Below, piece after piece: positions 9,605 through 19,961 of a DNA stretch of 64,000 bases. Both the position numbers and the translations under genes were made by a program. Numbering within the stretch: the stretch's first letter is position 1; every line of letters starts with the position of its first letter. The notes beneath the pieces were generated by a model. The model was not told the DNA's origin and searched no databases. It saw nothing but the letters and a program-made list of their open reading frames with translations. The DNA is taken from NCBI RefSeq assembly GCF_003046425.1, contig NZ_QAJG01000002.1, positions 138,501 to 202,500 of the forward strand, given 5' to 3'. Source of the DNA: Leptospira borgpetersenii serovar Javanica. Lineage in GTDB: Bacteria > Spirochaetota > Leptospiria > Leptospirales > Leptospiraceae.

Positions 9605-10005
9605 TTTCGATTCTTTACCCATTCTAAAAATTCGTCATAACTACGAATATAATCTTCGATCTCATACCCTCTATCGCATAAAACAAGTAAAACAGAATTA
9701 ATATCTAAATATTGCTGTGTCGCCCAAATTCCGGGTGGAATTAAAAGCCCCTCATTCATATTTTTAAGTAGATATTCGGTAACGGAATTCCCATTATCAC
9801 AAGTAATTTTGATTTTTCCGTTCGTACATATTAGTAACTGAGAACATTTACGATGAGAATGCTCTCCTCGAATATCGTTTACGTTCGCAGTAACTGTAAA
9901 TACTCTTCGGATTAAAAATGGGACTTGCTTACCGGATTCGTAAACGCTTAACGAACCATTTTCTTCCATAAAAGAAGGAAATCGAATAAAATTAGGCTCC
10001 ATCAT
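9601..10005 (-). CDS. FdtA/QdtA-type sugar 3,4-ketoisomerase (WxcM-like cupin)
   Basis: This 134-residue single-domain cupin matches the FdtA/QdtA/WxcM-C family. It has RGEHSHRKCSQLL (residues 47-59) with the active-site histidines, IPPGIWATQQYL (89-100) and DYIRSYDEFLEW at the end. These enzymes move the keto group of dTDP-4-keto-6-deoxyglucose from C4 to C3, ahead of C3 amination. The matching FdtB-like aminotransferase lies at 13638-14729. It overlaps both neighbours by 4 bp. Whether the Fuc3N or Qui3N configuration results cannot be told. Confidence 0.88.
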   Translation of the reverse strand: MMEPNFIRFPSFMEENGSLSVYESGKQVPFLIRRVFTVTANVNDIRGEHSHRKCSQLLICTNGKIKITCDNGNSVTEYLLKNMNEGLLIPPGIWATQQYLDINSVLLVLCDRGYEIEDYIRSYDEFLEWVKNRK

Positions 10006-10943
10006 ATACTTGTCCCATTTTTAAGAATATAAGAATGACGAAGACCAGATTCCAATAAAAAATTAGGTTTCCATCCAGTAGCCGATCTAAAAGAACTCGT
10101 ATCATAAATAACGCTTCGACTGTCAATCGGCGAACCATTGATTGGCGGATCCATGTATTCAATTTTTGTTTTGAGTCCGCTGATTTCGAAAGCAATATTT
10201 ACAGCGGTCTCAAATGCCTCTCTAATAGAATATGATTTTCCACTACCGATAATAAAATGTTTTCCGTTCGTATTTTCGATATGATCGGAAGCGCTTATGA
10301 AAGCAGAAACAACGTCATCAAGGTGAATGTAGTCTCTTAAAAACGTCCCATCACCGTAAATTTGAATCGTTTCGCCTTTTAACGCCCGATGAAACACTTT
10401 ATCCAAAATTCCTCTATCCTTTTCCTGACCCGGTTTACTTCCGCCGTAAACATTAGCCAAACGTAAAATACATCCCAAAACCCAACCTTCACGGATGCAT
10501 TGCTTTAGGTAATGCTCCGCGGAAAGTTTACTAATATCGTAAAAAGTGAGCGGTTCGTCTCTAACATCTTCATCGATCAACATTGATTGATGTAAGCCGG
10601 TTTCTGTAGTCGTTCCAGCAAAAATCACGATCGGTTTCTTTTTTTGTTTTTTTAAACATAGAATTAGATTCAAAAAACCAAATACATTAATTTGTAAGTC
10701 CGATACAGGATCCAATTTTGCTTGTGGAACGCTAGTCTGACCAGCCAAATGATAAACGACATCGAATTCAGGTAAATCCAGCTTTTCCAAATTTGGATCA
10801 CTAAGATCAAACTGAATTGTATTTTTTTGTGGTCCTGCAATAACACTACGAGAATGATAGTAAATTTTTTTTCCAAAAAATTCTAATTTTGCGGCCAAAG
10901 CTGAGCCAATCAATCCAGAGGATCCAGTTATTAAAACGCTCAT
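10002..10943 (-). CDS. NAD-dependent epimerase/dehydratase (extended SDR)
   Basis: This 313-residue extended SDR begins MSVLITGSSGLIGSALAAKL, a normal GxxGxxG loop. IFAGTTTETG occupies the catalytic Ser/Thr region, FYDISKLSAEHY carries YxxxK, and LRDYIHLDDVVSAF is the usual substrate-domain motif. It sits between a putative sugar methyltransferase and the ketoisomerase, overlapping each by 4 bp. It is one of six intact SDR-type sugar enzymes in the locus, counting fcl. Reduction or epimerisation of a keto-sugar is likely, and nothing in the sequence decides which. Confidence 0.8.
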   Translation of the reverse strand: MSVLITGSSGLIGSALAAKLEFFGKKIYYHSRSVIAGPQKNTIQFDLSDPNLEKLDLPEFDVVYHLAGQTSVPQAKLDPVSDLQINVFGFLNLILCLKKQKKKPIVIFAGTTTETGLHQSMLIDEDVRDEPLTFYDISKLSAEHYLKQCIREGWVLGCILRLANVYGGSKPGQEKDRGILDKVFHRALKGETIQIYGDGTFLRDYIHLDDVVSAFISASDHIENTNGKHFIIGSGKSYSIREAFETAVNIAFEISGLKTKIEYMDPPINGSPIDSRSVIYDTSSFRSATGWKPNFLLESGLRHSYILKNGTSI

Positions 10944-11863
10944 TGGACATTCTTATCATTATTCTTATAGAGAACATTATGATAATATGGAAATATTTCC
11001 TCCATTGGACATTCATTGACGAGAACAAAAGATTTAGATGGTTGATAGGCTTCTATATGTTGTCTTCGAGCAAGTCTAAGTTCTTTTTCATTAAAAATAT
11101 CAATTATCTGAGTTGATAAACCAAGTGTCAAAACTTCCCTAATTTGATTAGGATTTCCCAATTTAATACCAATACTTTCCGGCGTATACTTACCGATTGG
11201 ATTTTTTGAATAAAAATACTTTGCATTAGAGACCAAATTATCCATATAGAACTTTACTGTTTGTCTTGGCATTTCCTGAAAGGAATCTATATTGATTATC
11301 AAATCTATATTTTCGACTAAGTGAATATTTTCAGGAGAAATAAACGTTACCTTTTCAAATTCATCATTAGATAGAACTTTTTTCAGATAGGAAGAACTTA
11401 AAAGAAGCATTTCCGGCAAATCAACAACTGTATAAGACTTGACAGTACCAGACAATTTAATCAAACCTTGGCAAGTCCTTCCAAAACCAGCCCCTATTTC
11501 AAGAATATTCTGGCAAACTCTCAAAGGTAAATTTGCTTCTAGAAACTCATACTCTTCTACAGAAAAAAAATGATCGATATTAATTTCGGACAGGATCTTA
11601 GATTTTTCCCTATCAACAGTAATAAAAACCGGATTGCCTAAATTTACGTTACCTAATTTATTATATTTTATAAAAAATGAATCCGGCTTACGGCCGCATT
11701 CGTTCAACAAAAGAAATTTAAAAAACCTCATTGTAGGGTCAAATGGATCCCAAGCTGCCAAACGATTATTTGAATTGCCTGGCATCCTAAAAGAATTTAG
11801 AAAATGATCATCTATATTTTGAAATTTTGATACTAAGTCTTTCCAAAGATTTGAAATTTCCAT
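10940..11863 (-). CDS. Putative sugar O-methyltransferase (SAM-dependent)
   Basis: The 307-residue product has an SAM-binding motif ILEIGAGFGRTCQGL at about residues 118-132, followed by YTVVDLPEM as the acidic post-I loop. The N-terminal 100 residues (RMPGNSNNRLAAWDPFDP) are unlike small-molecule methyltransferases and fit the putative sugar O-methyltransferase family found in surface-polysaccharide clusters. It probably methylates a hydroxyl of a sugar in the O-unit or its precursor. It overlaps the following SDR by 4 bp; a 243-bp AT-rich gap precedes it. Confidence 0.72.
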   Translation of the reverse strand: MEISNLWKDLVSKFQNIDDHFLNSFRMPGNSNNRLAAWDPFDPTMRFFKFLLLNECGRKPDSFFIKYNKLGNVNLGNPVFITVDREKSKILSEINIDHFFSVEEYEFLEANLPLRVCQNILEIGAGFGRTCQGLIKLSGTVKSYTVVDLPEMLLLSSSYLKKVLSNDEFEKVTFISPENIHLVENIDLIINIDSFQEMPRQTVKFYMDNLVSNAKYFYSKNPIGKYTPESIGIKLGNPNQIREVLTLGLSTQIIDIFNEKELRLARRQHIEAYQPSKSFVLVNECPMEEIFPYYHNVLYKNNDKNVQ

Positions 11864-12106
11864 TTAAATGATTCCTTAATGATAATCTATAATTTTCGAA
11901 AACGAGATATCTAATATAATTTCAATATATACAAATACTTTAATCAATTTATCTGGTAAGTTAGATATTCAAAGAACGAAACTTTAAAATCACTTCTAAA
12001 TGTACTCTCATAAATAAACTCTATATAATAAAAAGATACTCCTTCAATCTTACCAAAATCAGTTTAGAACTTGCTGAAATATTTCCATGGGTTTTGGTAG
12101 AGGCTT

Positions 12107-12637
12107 TTAGATTAAATCCTTTAAGTAGGGATGAGTTTTATCCTTTTTAGAAACAATTGGATTTTGAATCGGCCAAGCAATTCCGACAATCGGATCAGCA
12201 TAATTCAACCCTGCATCGTCGTTAGGATCGTATCTTTCGCTGACTTTATAGTGTAGGTCAACACAGTCCGACAATGTACAAAACCCATGTGCTAACCCAA
12301 AAGACATATAAACTTGCCGAATTTTATCGTCGCTCAATTCTATTCCAAACCATTTTCCGAAAGTTGAAGAGTTTTTTCGAATATCCACGACGACGTCAAA
12401 GATGGCTCCCTTCATTACTGTTAGAATTTGAGATTGAGGTCTTTTTTTTGTGAAATGCATTCCTCTGATTACATTCTTAACTGAATGAGAATGGTTGTCC
12501 TGCACAAATTCTTCTTTAATTCCTATTTCTTTATATCGTTCACTTTCGTATGTTTCTAAAAAAAATCCCCTTTCGTCTTCATAAACTTTTGGATAAAGAA
12601 TAAGAAGACCTTCTATTGCTGTTTTTTCAAATTTCAT
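12107..12637 (-). CDS. rfbC: dTDP-4-dehydrorhamnose 3,5-epimerase (RmlC)
   Basis: This 176-residue cupin is close to RmlC length (about 180). It has RGFFLETYESERYKEIG, the diagnostic QDNHSHSVKNVIRGMHF with the catalytic histidine, and VYMSFGLAHGFCTLSD. The enzyme epimerises C3 and C5 of dTDP-4-keto-6-deoxyglucose on the way to dTDP-L-rhamnose. RmlA, RmlB and RmlD are not in the window, so they must be encoded elsewhere if rhamnose is made; alternatively the product feeds another dTDP-sugar here. It is flanked by gaps of 243 and 207 bp. Confidence 0.92.
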   Translation of the reverse strand: MKFEKTAIEGLLILYPKVYEDERGFFLETYESERYKEIGIKEEFVQDNHSHSVKNVIRGMHFTKKRPQSQILTVMKGAIFDVVVDIRKNSSTFGKWFGIELSDDKIRQVYMSFGLAHGFCTLSDCVDLHYKVSERYDPNDDAGLNYADPIVGIAWPIQNPIVSKKDKTHPYLKDLI

Positions 12638-12844
12638 AAATTACAGTTATATTAGGAGCTCGCCCAAAAACCTTAAAAAAAGGTTATTAAAAGAATCGTA
12701 CAAATTCTAAAAAATGTAGGAATTCCTATAAATTTTGTCCTTCTGAAATGACTTACAACTTTTTGTATAAGTTTCTCGTAATTTTTAAAATTGTAAGAGT
12801 TCCTAAATTTTAAAAATTTGGAACAAACTATAAACCAAGATCCA

Positions 12845-13621
12845 TTAGGTTACCTTTTTAAAAACTACAGATAAAGAATATCTCAATCTATACTTTTGCG
12901 GAAAGTGATCCATTGGCTTAGGTTGGTATTTGCCTAAAATCGGAGTATTGAAGGGTTGTTTTAAAATCAAACGATAACCTTCTTTACTCACCTCTTCTCT
13001 GAATTTTTTGAAATTTAAGAATCGATGAGGAATCTTTTTTTCATAAGAAATTTGATTCGAAAAAAATTCATCGTTATCTCCAGCATATAAGTCATCTACC
13101 AGAATATACTTAGGTTTTACTTGATCGATAATTTCAATAAGATATTCATTCGTAGGAAAATATTGAATTACACTGTTCGTATAAAGCAAATCACAGAAAG
13201 GAATTTTCTTAAAATCGGTATAAAATTGTACCTTTCTAGAATGATTGAATCTTTTAGATCTGGAAACAATACCAGGAATTTCTAAAATTGAATACTTTTT
13301 AATCTTACTCGGAAATTCAATAGAATCCAAATAATCATAAATCCAACCTGAAGAACCTCCGAAATCGACAATGATTTTCGAATTTGTCAAAGAAACTATC
13401 ATCGGTAAATTTGTAGGTCTAGGCGGAACGGCAATTCCAAATTCTTTGATCTCCAGTCGAAACGAACTTAGCTGTTCTAAAATTCGCTCAAACCATTTTT
13501 CGTTAGAAAAACCTTTTTTTCCGTCAACGTCTCCCGCAGAACGAATCGCCTCTTCCCACGACGAAAAGACGCCATCCCAAACTAAAAACTGATTTGAAAT
13601 TTGAGTCTCTTTTTTCTTCAT
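12845..13621 (-). CDS. Putative methyltransferase, TIGR04325-like
   Basis: This 258-residue protein has an N-terminal WDGVFSSWEEAI motif and a glycine-rich IIVDFGGSSGWIYDYL (about residues 98-113) resembling an SAM-binding loop. Together these fit the TIGR04325 family of putative methyltransferases in polysaccharide clusters. YTNSVIQYF resembles the post-motif region. Biochemistry for the family is scarce, so methyl transfer is a family-level guess. It starts 16 bp after the FdtB-like aminotransferase gene and is probably co-transcribed with it. Confidence 0.65.
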   Translation of the reverse strand: MKKKETQISNQFLVWDGVFSSWEEAIRSAGDVDGKKGFSNEKWFERILEQLSSFRLEIKEFGIAVPPRPTNLPMIVSLTNSKIIVDFGGSSGWIYDYLDSIEFPSKIKKYSILEIPGIVSRSKRFNHSRKVQFYTDFKKIPFCDLLYTNSVIQYFPTNEYLIEIIDQVKPKYILVDDLYAGDNDEFFSNQISYEKKIPHRFLNFKKFREEVSKEGYRLILKQPFNTPILGKYQPKPMDHFPQKYRLRYSLSVVFKKVT

Positions 13622-13637
13622 AAAAGAATTCTTAAAT

Positions 13638-14729
13638 TCATTTTAATGAAACGGAAGAAATAACCTTCTGCACATCATCCGAAGGTAATTCAGGATACAT
13701 AGGAAGTGAAAGTACGGTTCTTGATAAATCCTCTGTTACTTTCATCGAAGAAGCCGTTTTAATTTTTCCCAAATATGCCGGTTGCAAATGAATCGGAATC
13801 GGGTAATGTACACCCGGAAAAATTTTTTCCGATTTAAGACGAAGGATCAATTCTTCTCTTTTATCAATCTGAATAACATAAAGATGATATACATGTTCCG
13901 AGTTAGGATTTTTTGCAGGAATCTTAAACGCTTTCGCTTGCAAACCTTGGTCGTATTTAGCCGCTATGGTTCTACGTTTTCCATTATCGGAATCCAGATT
14001 ACGAAGTTTCACCCTCAAAATAGCCGCTTGCAATTCGTCTAATCTTGAATTTCGACCCGCAAACTCGCTGATATACCGATCCTTCCATCCGTATTCTCTA
14101 AGCATTCTCATCTTAGATGCAAGATGAGAATCATTTGTAGTAATCAAACCAGCGTCTCCCACCGCTCCCAAATTTTTCGTAGGATAACAGCTAAAACAAC
14201 CAACGTGACCGATACTTCCCAGCTTTTTTCCTTTCCAAGTGGAACCGTGAGCTTGGGAAACATCCTCGATTAAATAAATCCCTTTTTCTTGGCAGAAGGT
14301 TTGGATTCTATCCAAATCAGCAGATTGACCATAAAGATGAACTGCAATTACAGCCTTTGTATGGACCGTAAATACCTCATCCAGCTGAGATGGATCTAAT
14401 GTGAAAAAATTAGGATCAACATCAACTAAAACAGGAGTGGCACCTGCAGCTTCAATCGCGGCAACCGTTGCCACGGCAGTGTGAGAAACCGTAACAACTT
14501 CATCGCCGGGCCCAATTCCTAAGGATCGAAGCGCAATCTCAATTGCATCCGTTCCATTCGCAACCCCAATGGAATGTTTTACGCCGATAAAGGAAGCAAA
14601 TTCTTCCTCCAAGGTCTCAACTTCAGGGCCTAAAATATAACGGTTACTTACGAGAACGGATGAAATCGCTTTTTGAATTTCATCCTTATAAGAATCATTT
14701 TGTGCTAATGGATTTGCACAAAGAATCAT
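13638..14729 (-). CDS. FdtB/QdtB-like dTDP-3-keto-sugar aminotransferase
   Basis: The start is set at 14729 (MILCANPLAQ), where ATG overlaps the upstream stop as ATGA; an in-frame GTG 12 codons earlier is less likely. The 363-residue DegT-family enzyme has GVANGTDAIEIAL, IEDVSQAHGSTW and the PLP lysine K185 in SCYPTKNLGAVGDAG. This pattern is that of FdtB/QdtB/DesV enzymes, which aminate C3 of dTDP-3-keto-6-deoxyhexoses. The FdtA-like ketoisomerase at 9601-10005 supplies the logical substrate. The acetyltransferase (FdtC type) that usually completes the set was not seen. Confidence 0.83.
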   Translation of the reverse strand: MILCANPLAQNDSYKDEIQKAISSVLVSNRYILGPEVETLEEEFASFIGVKHSIGVANGTDAIEIALRSLGIGPGDEVVTVSHTAVATVAAIEAAGATPVLVDVDPNFFTLDPSQLDEVFTVHTKAVIAVHLYGQSADLDRIQTFCQEKGIYLIEDVSQAHGSTWKGKKLGSIGHVGCFSCYPTKNLGAVGDAGLITTNDSHLASKMRMLREYGWKDRYISEFAGRNSRLDELQAAILRVKLRNLDSDNGKRRTIAAKYDQGLQAKAFKIPAKNPNSEHVYHLYVIQIDKREELILRLKSEKIFPGVHYPIPIHLQPAYLGKIKTASSMKVTEDLSRTVLSLPMYPELPSDDVQKVISSVSLK

Positions 14730-15955
14730 TTGATAACTCTTACAAAAGGGACGTGCGTAATCCACTTACCACCAGATTTCATAAACTCTTGTTCATTGGC
14801 CATAATTTCCTCTGAGTGATTCCAAGCCAAAAGAAAAGCATAGTCTGGATAAACCGATTTAAACTCCGAGTATGCTTTTACCGGAATATGAACTCCAGGA
14901 GAAAATTTACCCTGTTTGATCGGTGTTATATCAGAGATAAAATCGATCAGATCCGGTCCAATACCGCAATAATTGAATATAGTTGTACTTTTTGAAGTCG
15001 CAGCATAGCCTACAACTCGTTTGCCTTGTGACTTAATTTCCTTCAGAAGCGAAACTAGATCCGATTTGGATTTTTCAACATTCTCTCTAAACTTAATAAA
15101 TGTTTCCAGTTTGTCAAGTCCTTGTCTCGTTTCCTTTTCGATGATTGTATGGACCGTTTCGCTCACCGGATATGCGCCTTTATGCGCCAAAACGTAACGC
15201 ATAGATCCTCCGTGTGTTTTTTGAGGCAGCAAATCGATTAGTTCTAAACCGTAAAGATTAAATAAATATTGAATAGAAAGCCCCGAGAATAAAAATACAT
15301 GCTCATCGTAAATCTGATCGTAAGAAGTTTTTTCAACAACATCCCCCAAATACGGATCTTCGAACATTACGACTCCGGTAGGTTTTAAAAGAGTTGCGAT
15401 TCCCTTTACCACACTCTTGATATCCGGAATGTGGCACATTACATTTGCGGCAAAGAACGCATCCGCCTGACCGTGTTGATCTACAATTTTTTTTGCAACA
15501 TCTGCATCAAAGAATTCTGATATGGTTTTTACACCATTTTGATTTGCAATCGCGGCCACGTTTCGAGAAGGTTCAATCCCTAAGTGATTGATACGTCTCT
15601 GTGCAAAGTTCTTAAGCATGATGCCATCATTACAACCAAGCTCGACTACAAACGGATTTTCCTTAGAAAGAAACTTCGATCCGAGGATTAAGTCTGCGAA
15701 TTCTTTAAAATGTTTTTCCATATATTTAGAGGTACTGGAAAAGAAAGCATATTCTTCATGAAACATTTTCTCCGGCTCCGGCTGCTCTATTAGCTGTAGC
15801 ATTTTACTCGTTTCAGAGAAACCTACTTCCATCTGAAAAAAATATTCATACTTAAATTTATCTTCCGTCAAAAATCCGTTTCCTAACGGTTGACGACCCA
15901 AATCCAATATCTTTTGCAACGATTCATTGCAAACTCTACAATTTGTTTGTTTCAT
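14726..15955 (-). CDS. Sugar C-methyltransferase (TylC3/NovU-like, three domains)
   Basis: This 409-residue protein has the layout of deoxysugar C-methyltransferases. An N-terminal zinc-binding segment (CRVCNESLQKILDLGRQPLG) is followed by an SAM-binding domain with FVVELGCNDGIMLKNF and GIEPSRNVAAIA. After EDPYLGDVVEKTSYDQIYDEH comes a C-terminal Rossmann-like domain with GKRVVGYAATSKSTTIFNYC. Such enzymes transfer a methyl group to C3 of a keto-deoxysugar to give a branched sugar. A second paralogue lies at 21101-22327. The next gene, FdtB-like, overlaps by 4 bp. Confidence 0.85.
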   Translation of the reverse strand: MKQTNCRVCNESLQKILDLGRQPLGNGFLTEDKFKYEYFFQMEVGFSETSKMLQLIEQPEPEKMFHEEYAFFSSTSKYMEKHFKEFADLILGSKFLSKENPFVVELGCNDGIMLKNFAQRRINHLGIEPSRNVAAIANQNGVKTISEFFDADVAKKIVDQHGQADAFFAANVMCHIPDIKSVVKGIATLLKPTGVVMFEDPYLGDVVEKTSYDQIYDEHVFLFSGLSIQYLFNLYGLELIDLLPQKTHGGSMRYVLAHKGAYPVSETVHTIIEKETRQGLDKLETFIKFRENVEKSKSDLVSLLKEIKSQGKRVVGYAATSKSTTIFNYCGIGPDLIDFISDITPIKQGKFSPGVHIPVKAYSEFKSVYPDYAFLLAWNHSEEIMANEQEFMKSGGKWITHVPFVRVIK

Positions 15956-16008
15956 CGAACTTCCCTTGATTACGCGTTAATGATAATTGAAAAGAATAAA
16001 TTCTCAGT

Positions 16009-16100
16009 AGAGTTATCGAAAATTCCATAATTCAGATTAACAAAACTGCTTTAATCGACCGTTTCCATGAAACAGATGAAGAATTAATTTTTATTATCTT
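16009..16100. repeat. Decayed copy of the ~100-bp palindromic repeat
   Basis: The left end AGAGTTATCGAAAATT and the inner words CAAAACTGCTTTAATCG, GAAACAGATGAAG and GAATTAATTTTT match the better copies at 52797 and 55776. The right arm is degraded (TTATTATCTT). Confidence 0.7.
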
Positions 16101-16120
16101 GAAATACCTAAACTCAATAA

Positions 16121-16275
16121 GAGTCCGTCTCAAAACCTTAGGAATGTAGGAGCTACTACAATCTTAAACGACAGGAAAAACTTTCAATACGACGATTTCT
16201 GTGAGAACTCTCACGTTTTTTAAAAACTTGCCGGATCGTTTAGAGATATTTTTCTTCAGGTTTTAAGACCGGCTC
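16121..16275. repeat. TWA-flanked inverted-repeat element, 155-bp type
   Basis: The left end is GAGTCCGTCTCAAAACCT and the right end GGTTTTAAGACCGGCTC. TAA stands directly outside each end (16118-16120 and 16276-16278), as expected for a target duplication. The interior has no coding capacity. A second copy of this type, in inverted orientation, lies at 43359-43514. Confidence 0.8.
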
Positions 16276-16490
16276 TAAGTAAATTTATATAAAGCCATTG
16301 TTGAATTTAACTCAAAAGTATATAGAAGGATAAAAAAGTTGAAGTTAAAAGAAAATCTTTTTTAAAGTGTTTATGTTTAGCTCAGTGTAACTTATTCGGT
16401 CTTTTCAAATCTGAACCTTGGAGTTGGTCGACCTATGGTGTATTTTTATCACAACTGTCTATAATTTTTTAAAAATTTATTTTTCTTACT

Positions 16491-17699
16491 TTAGTTAAAA
16501 AATTCAGAACCAACTTTATTCAAAAAATGAGACCCGACTCTAGCTTCAGGATGAAGCCAACCATGATATTTGGAAAAATTCTCCCATCCTTTAAGCTCTT
16601 TCCAAAATCGTTCCTGCAATTCTTTATCCTCATCCGTTTCAATCCATTTTCCACGCAGACGAGATTCCAATTCAAGAACTGCTTCGGAAATATCCTCAGA
16701 GGAAAGATTTTCTATCATGATCCCTGCTTCTTGATATTTTTCAGAGTGTTGATAGTTATTTTTCAAATATTCTTTAAAAGTTAAATATTTATTTGTCTTT
16801 TTCCATTTTAGATACTTGGGAACGGTAATTGCATATGCCCAAGAATTTATATTGCTTAAAGGTATTAAATTTAAATAAAGTGTTGGTCTTCGATATATAT
16901 CTGCAACTGCATCTAAACCAGTTCCGGTAGAAATAACAAAATGAGAATGAGCCATTAACCAAACATCAAGTAAATCATTTTGGTCCCTTGAAAATGGGTA
17001 ATCTACAAATCTTTCATGATTATAATCTAATCTTTCATTTGCTACCTTACCCATTCGAAAAACCCAATATCCCATCTCAACCAAGAGCTTTACGGAACTA
17101 AGGTAAGTATTGATTTGTGTATCTCTAAAATTATGATAAGAAAAGTCCCTACCACTCATATAGTTTTGAAGATAGGCTGAATCTCGTACCATTAAAGAAA
17201 CAAAAGCTTCACCTTCTTTCCATCCTCTTTTCTTAAGCCAATTTTTACAAAAAATATTTTCATTCTTTGTAAAAGATATTAAATCAGTATTAGAATTTAA
17301 AACTCCGTTTTTGTCTCTTGAATTCAATCTTTCCGCTGGAGGAATAATTCTATGTAACGAATTCTTAAAGATTATTTTATCAATTCTATAAAATGCTTCT
17401 GCGATTTTAGCTACATTAAAATTTCTACATGTCATGTTATACCATTGCATATTGGATATAGGTTTTGGTATAAAATAGAAATCCAAATACCCCTTACTTT
17501 TTTTAGCTTCCACAAATGAGATACCAACATCCGCAACAAAATGTCCAATTCGGGAAGACACAAAATATCCAAATCGAATATGCTTCCATTTCCTTATTGC
17601 ATGAATAAAAAATAATATCAATAGGATAATTGGAAATAAAATTAATGCGAATAAATATTCAAAAAGCCTATTAATTTTTTTATAAATCACAGTTTGCAT
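16491..17699 (-). CDS. Putative glycosyltransferase, TIGR04372-like
   Basis: I place the start at 17699 (MQTVIYKKINRLFEYLFAL); the longer frame would need a TTG 37 codons upstream. The 402-residue product has one N-terminal membrane segment (about residues 12-32, FALILFPIILLILFFIHAI). It then has RIGHFVADVG, MVRDSAYLQNY, VFRMGKVAN and STGTGLDAVADIYRRPTLYLN, the last resembling a donor-binding GT-B loop. The pattern fits the putative glycosyltransferase family TIGR04372. It is flanked by a broken IS5-type element upstream and repeats downstream, so it may be a recently rearranged part of the locus. Confidence 0.68.
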   Translation of the reverse strand: MQTVIYKKINRLFEYLFALILFPIILLILFFIHAIRKWKHIRFGYFVSSRIGHFVADVGISFVEAKKSKGYLDFYFIPKPISNMQWYNMTCRNFNVAKIAEAFYRIDKIIFKNSLHRIIPPAERLNSRDKNGVLNSNTDLISFTKNENIFCKNWLKKRGWKEGEAFVSLMVRDSAYLQNYMSGRDFSYHNFRDTQINTYLSSVKLLVEMGYWVFRMGKVANERLDYNHERFVDYPFSRDQNDLLDVWLMAHSHFVISTGTGLDAVADIYRRPTLYLNLIPLSNINSWAYAITVPKYLKWKKTNKYLTFKEYLKNNYQHSEKYQEAGIMIENLSSEDISEAVLELESRLRGKWIETDEDKELQERFWKELKGWENFSKYHGWLHPEARVGSHFLNKVGSEFFN

Positions 17700-17813
17700 T
17701 GCGGATTCTTTTTTTGATCTCTCTTTCTTTTTTAAAAAAGAAAAATAAACAAATACATTAATTAGTCGTCCCTGAAAAATTGAGATTTTTGACGAAATGA
17801 AAAGAAACAAGAA

Positions 17814-18731
<918 letters not shown>

Positions 18732-19034
18732 CGACTTTTACGTGGTTTCTGGATGTTTTATGGGGATTTTGTTTTTAAGTTTTTCTCCTTGGATAGCATT
18801 TCATTTGCGTTATTCGCTATTTAGACTTTTTTCAGAAACAACTATTTTAGAAGAGTTTTTTGCACTTAACACAATAAGAATTTAAATGTAACTTTATTAT
18901 TTAGAATTTACCGTAAAAGCTTAAACGCCAAAACTACTACAGATTTCAATCGTAGAAAACTTTTCAAAAATCCATAAATCAACAGAGTGTATAAAGATTA
19001 ATAAAAAACACTTATTAGAAATTTATAAATCTCA
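18732..19034. other. Intergenic gap with repeat remnants
   Basis: AT-rich, no gene. The segment near 18940-18990 (AAAATCCATAAATCAACA) matches the interior of the 163-bp inverted-repeat elements at 35047 and 45104 and is probably a decayed piece of one. Confidence 0.55.
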
Positions 19035-19961
19035 TTAACGCAAATAATAAGTCGGAGGATGTATTCTTTTGACATCTTTTAACACTTCTTCAGTCTGATT
19101 CATATAAAATAACCGAACTACAGAACCATCTACTTTTAAATCTAAAAAAGTGTTGGTTACATTAAGAATTTGCCCATGTTCTAAATTTTGCCAATTCGGA
19201 GGAAGTTCAGTTTCATCGATCTCTTCGGCGTGTTCAATTTTTATACATAGGTTTTGTTTACAGTATAAATTTGCATTAGGGTATGGCGAAGAAAATGAAC
19301 GAACAATTCTTTTTATCATAGAAGCGGTCATTCTTGGATCTAAGATAATATCATCCTCCGTTCTTGTCCTCCAATAATTCCCTTCATTGTGATTTTGTAA
19401 AGAACCTGGAAAATCAGGATTTGTTTCCAATATTTTCGCTAATTTTACTACACCATCATAAATAGCTTTATTCATTCTAATTACAAGATCATGAATTCGT
19501 TCTAATCCAATTTGAAATGGAATCTGAAGTAAAATTTTTCCAGAATCAACCCCCTCATTCATTTCAAAAAAAGTAACAACCGAATTAGGAATACTTAAAA
19601 CAATCATCCAGTGCAAAGGATGACGTCCTTTATTGAAAGGTAAAGGAGTAGGATGTGTCCCAATCAATTTTTTTGGAATTGAAATAATTTTTTTAGAAAT
19701 AATTTTTGGCCAAGTAGAAATTATATAATCTGGATTTAATTTAGTAATGATTTCTTCAGATGAGGTAGCATTTAAGTCTTCAACTTCAAAATAAGGAATA
19801 CCATATTCCTTCTGACAATAACTTAAATCTATAGAGTTGTTAGGTAATTTTTCCTTAGGAAGTGAAAATACTCCTACTATACTTTTTCTAGAATCCAAAA
19901 GTGCCTTAATACATTCACTAGTAGCTTGTGAAGTTCCAATAACAATATATCTTTCATCCAT
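19035..19961 (-). CDS. Sugar N-formyltransferase-like protein
   Basis: The start at 19961 (MDERYIVIGTSQATSECIKA) gives 308 residues; the longer frame needs a TTG. The fold is that of N10-formyl-THF-dependent formyltransferases. H103 in GTHPTPLPFNKGRHP and D139 in NEGVDSGKIL have the 36-residue spacing of the catalytic His and Asp in ArnA. The usual catalytic Asn two residues before the His is Gly here (G101). The gene overlaps the upstream aminotransferase by 8 bp, so the pair probably makes an N-formylated amino sugar. A methionyl-tRNA role is unlikely in this context. Confidence 0.78.
   Translation of the reverse strand: MDERYIVIGTSQATSECIKALLDSRKSIVGVFSLPKEKLPNNSIDLSYCQKEYGIPYFEVEDLNATSSEEIITKLNPDYIISTWPKIISKKIISIPKKLIGTHPTPLPFNKGRHPLHWMIVLSIPNSVVTFFEMNEGVDSGKILLQIPFQIGLERIHDLVIRMNKAIYDGVVKLAKILETNPDFPGSLQNHNEGNYWRTRTEDDIILDPRMTASMIKRIVRSFSSPYPNANLYCKQNLCIKIEHAEEIDETELPPNWQNLEHGQILNVTNTFLDLKVDGSVVRLFYMNQTEEVLKDVKRIHPPTYYLR

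Larger units (their letters stand above)
15956..16490. other. Intergenic gap with two repeat elements
   Basis: This 535-bp stretch separates the C-methyltransferase from the upstream glycosyltransferase. It holds a decayed copy of the 100-bp palindromic repeat (16009-16100) and a 155-bp TWA-flanked inverted-repeat element (16121-16275). The remaining 215 bp are AT-rich and show no gene. Confidence 0.75.
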
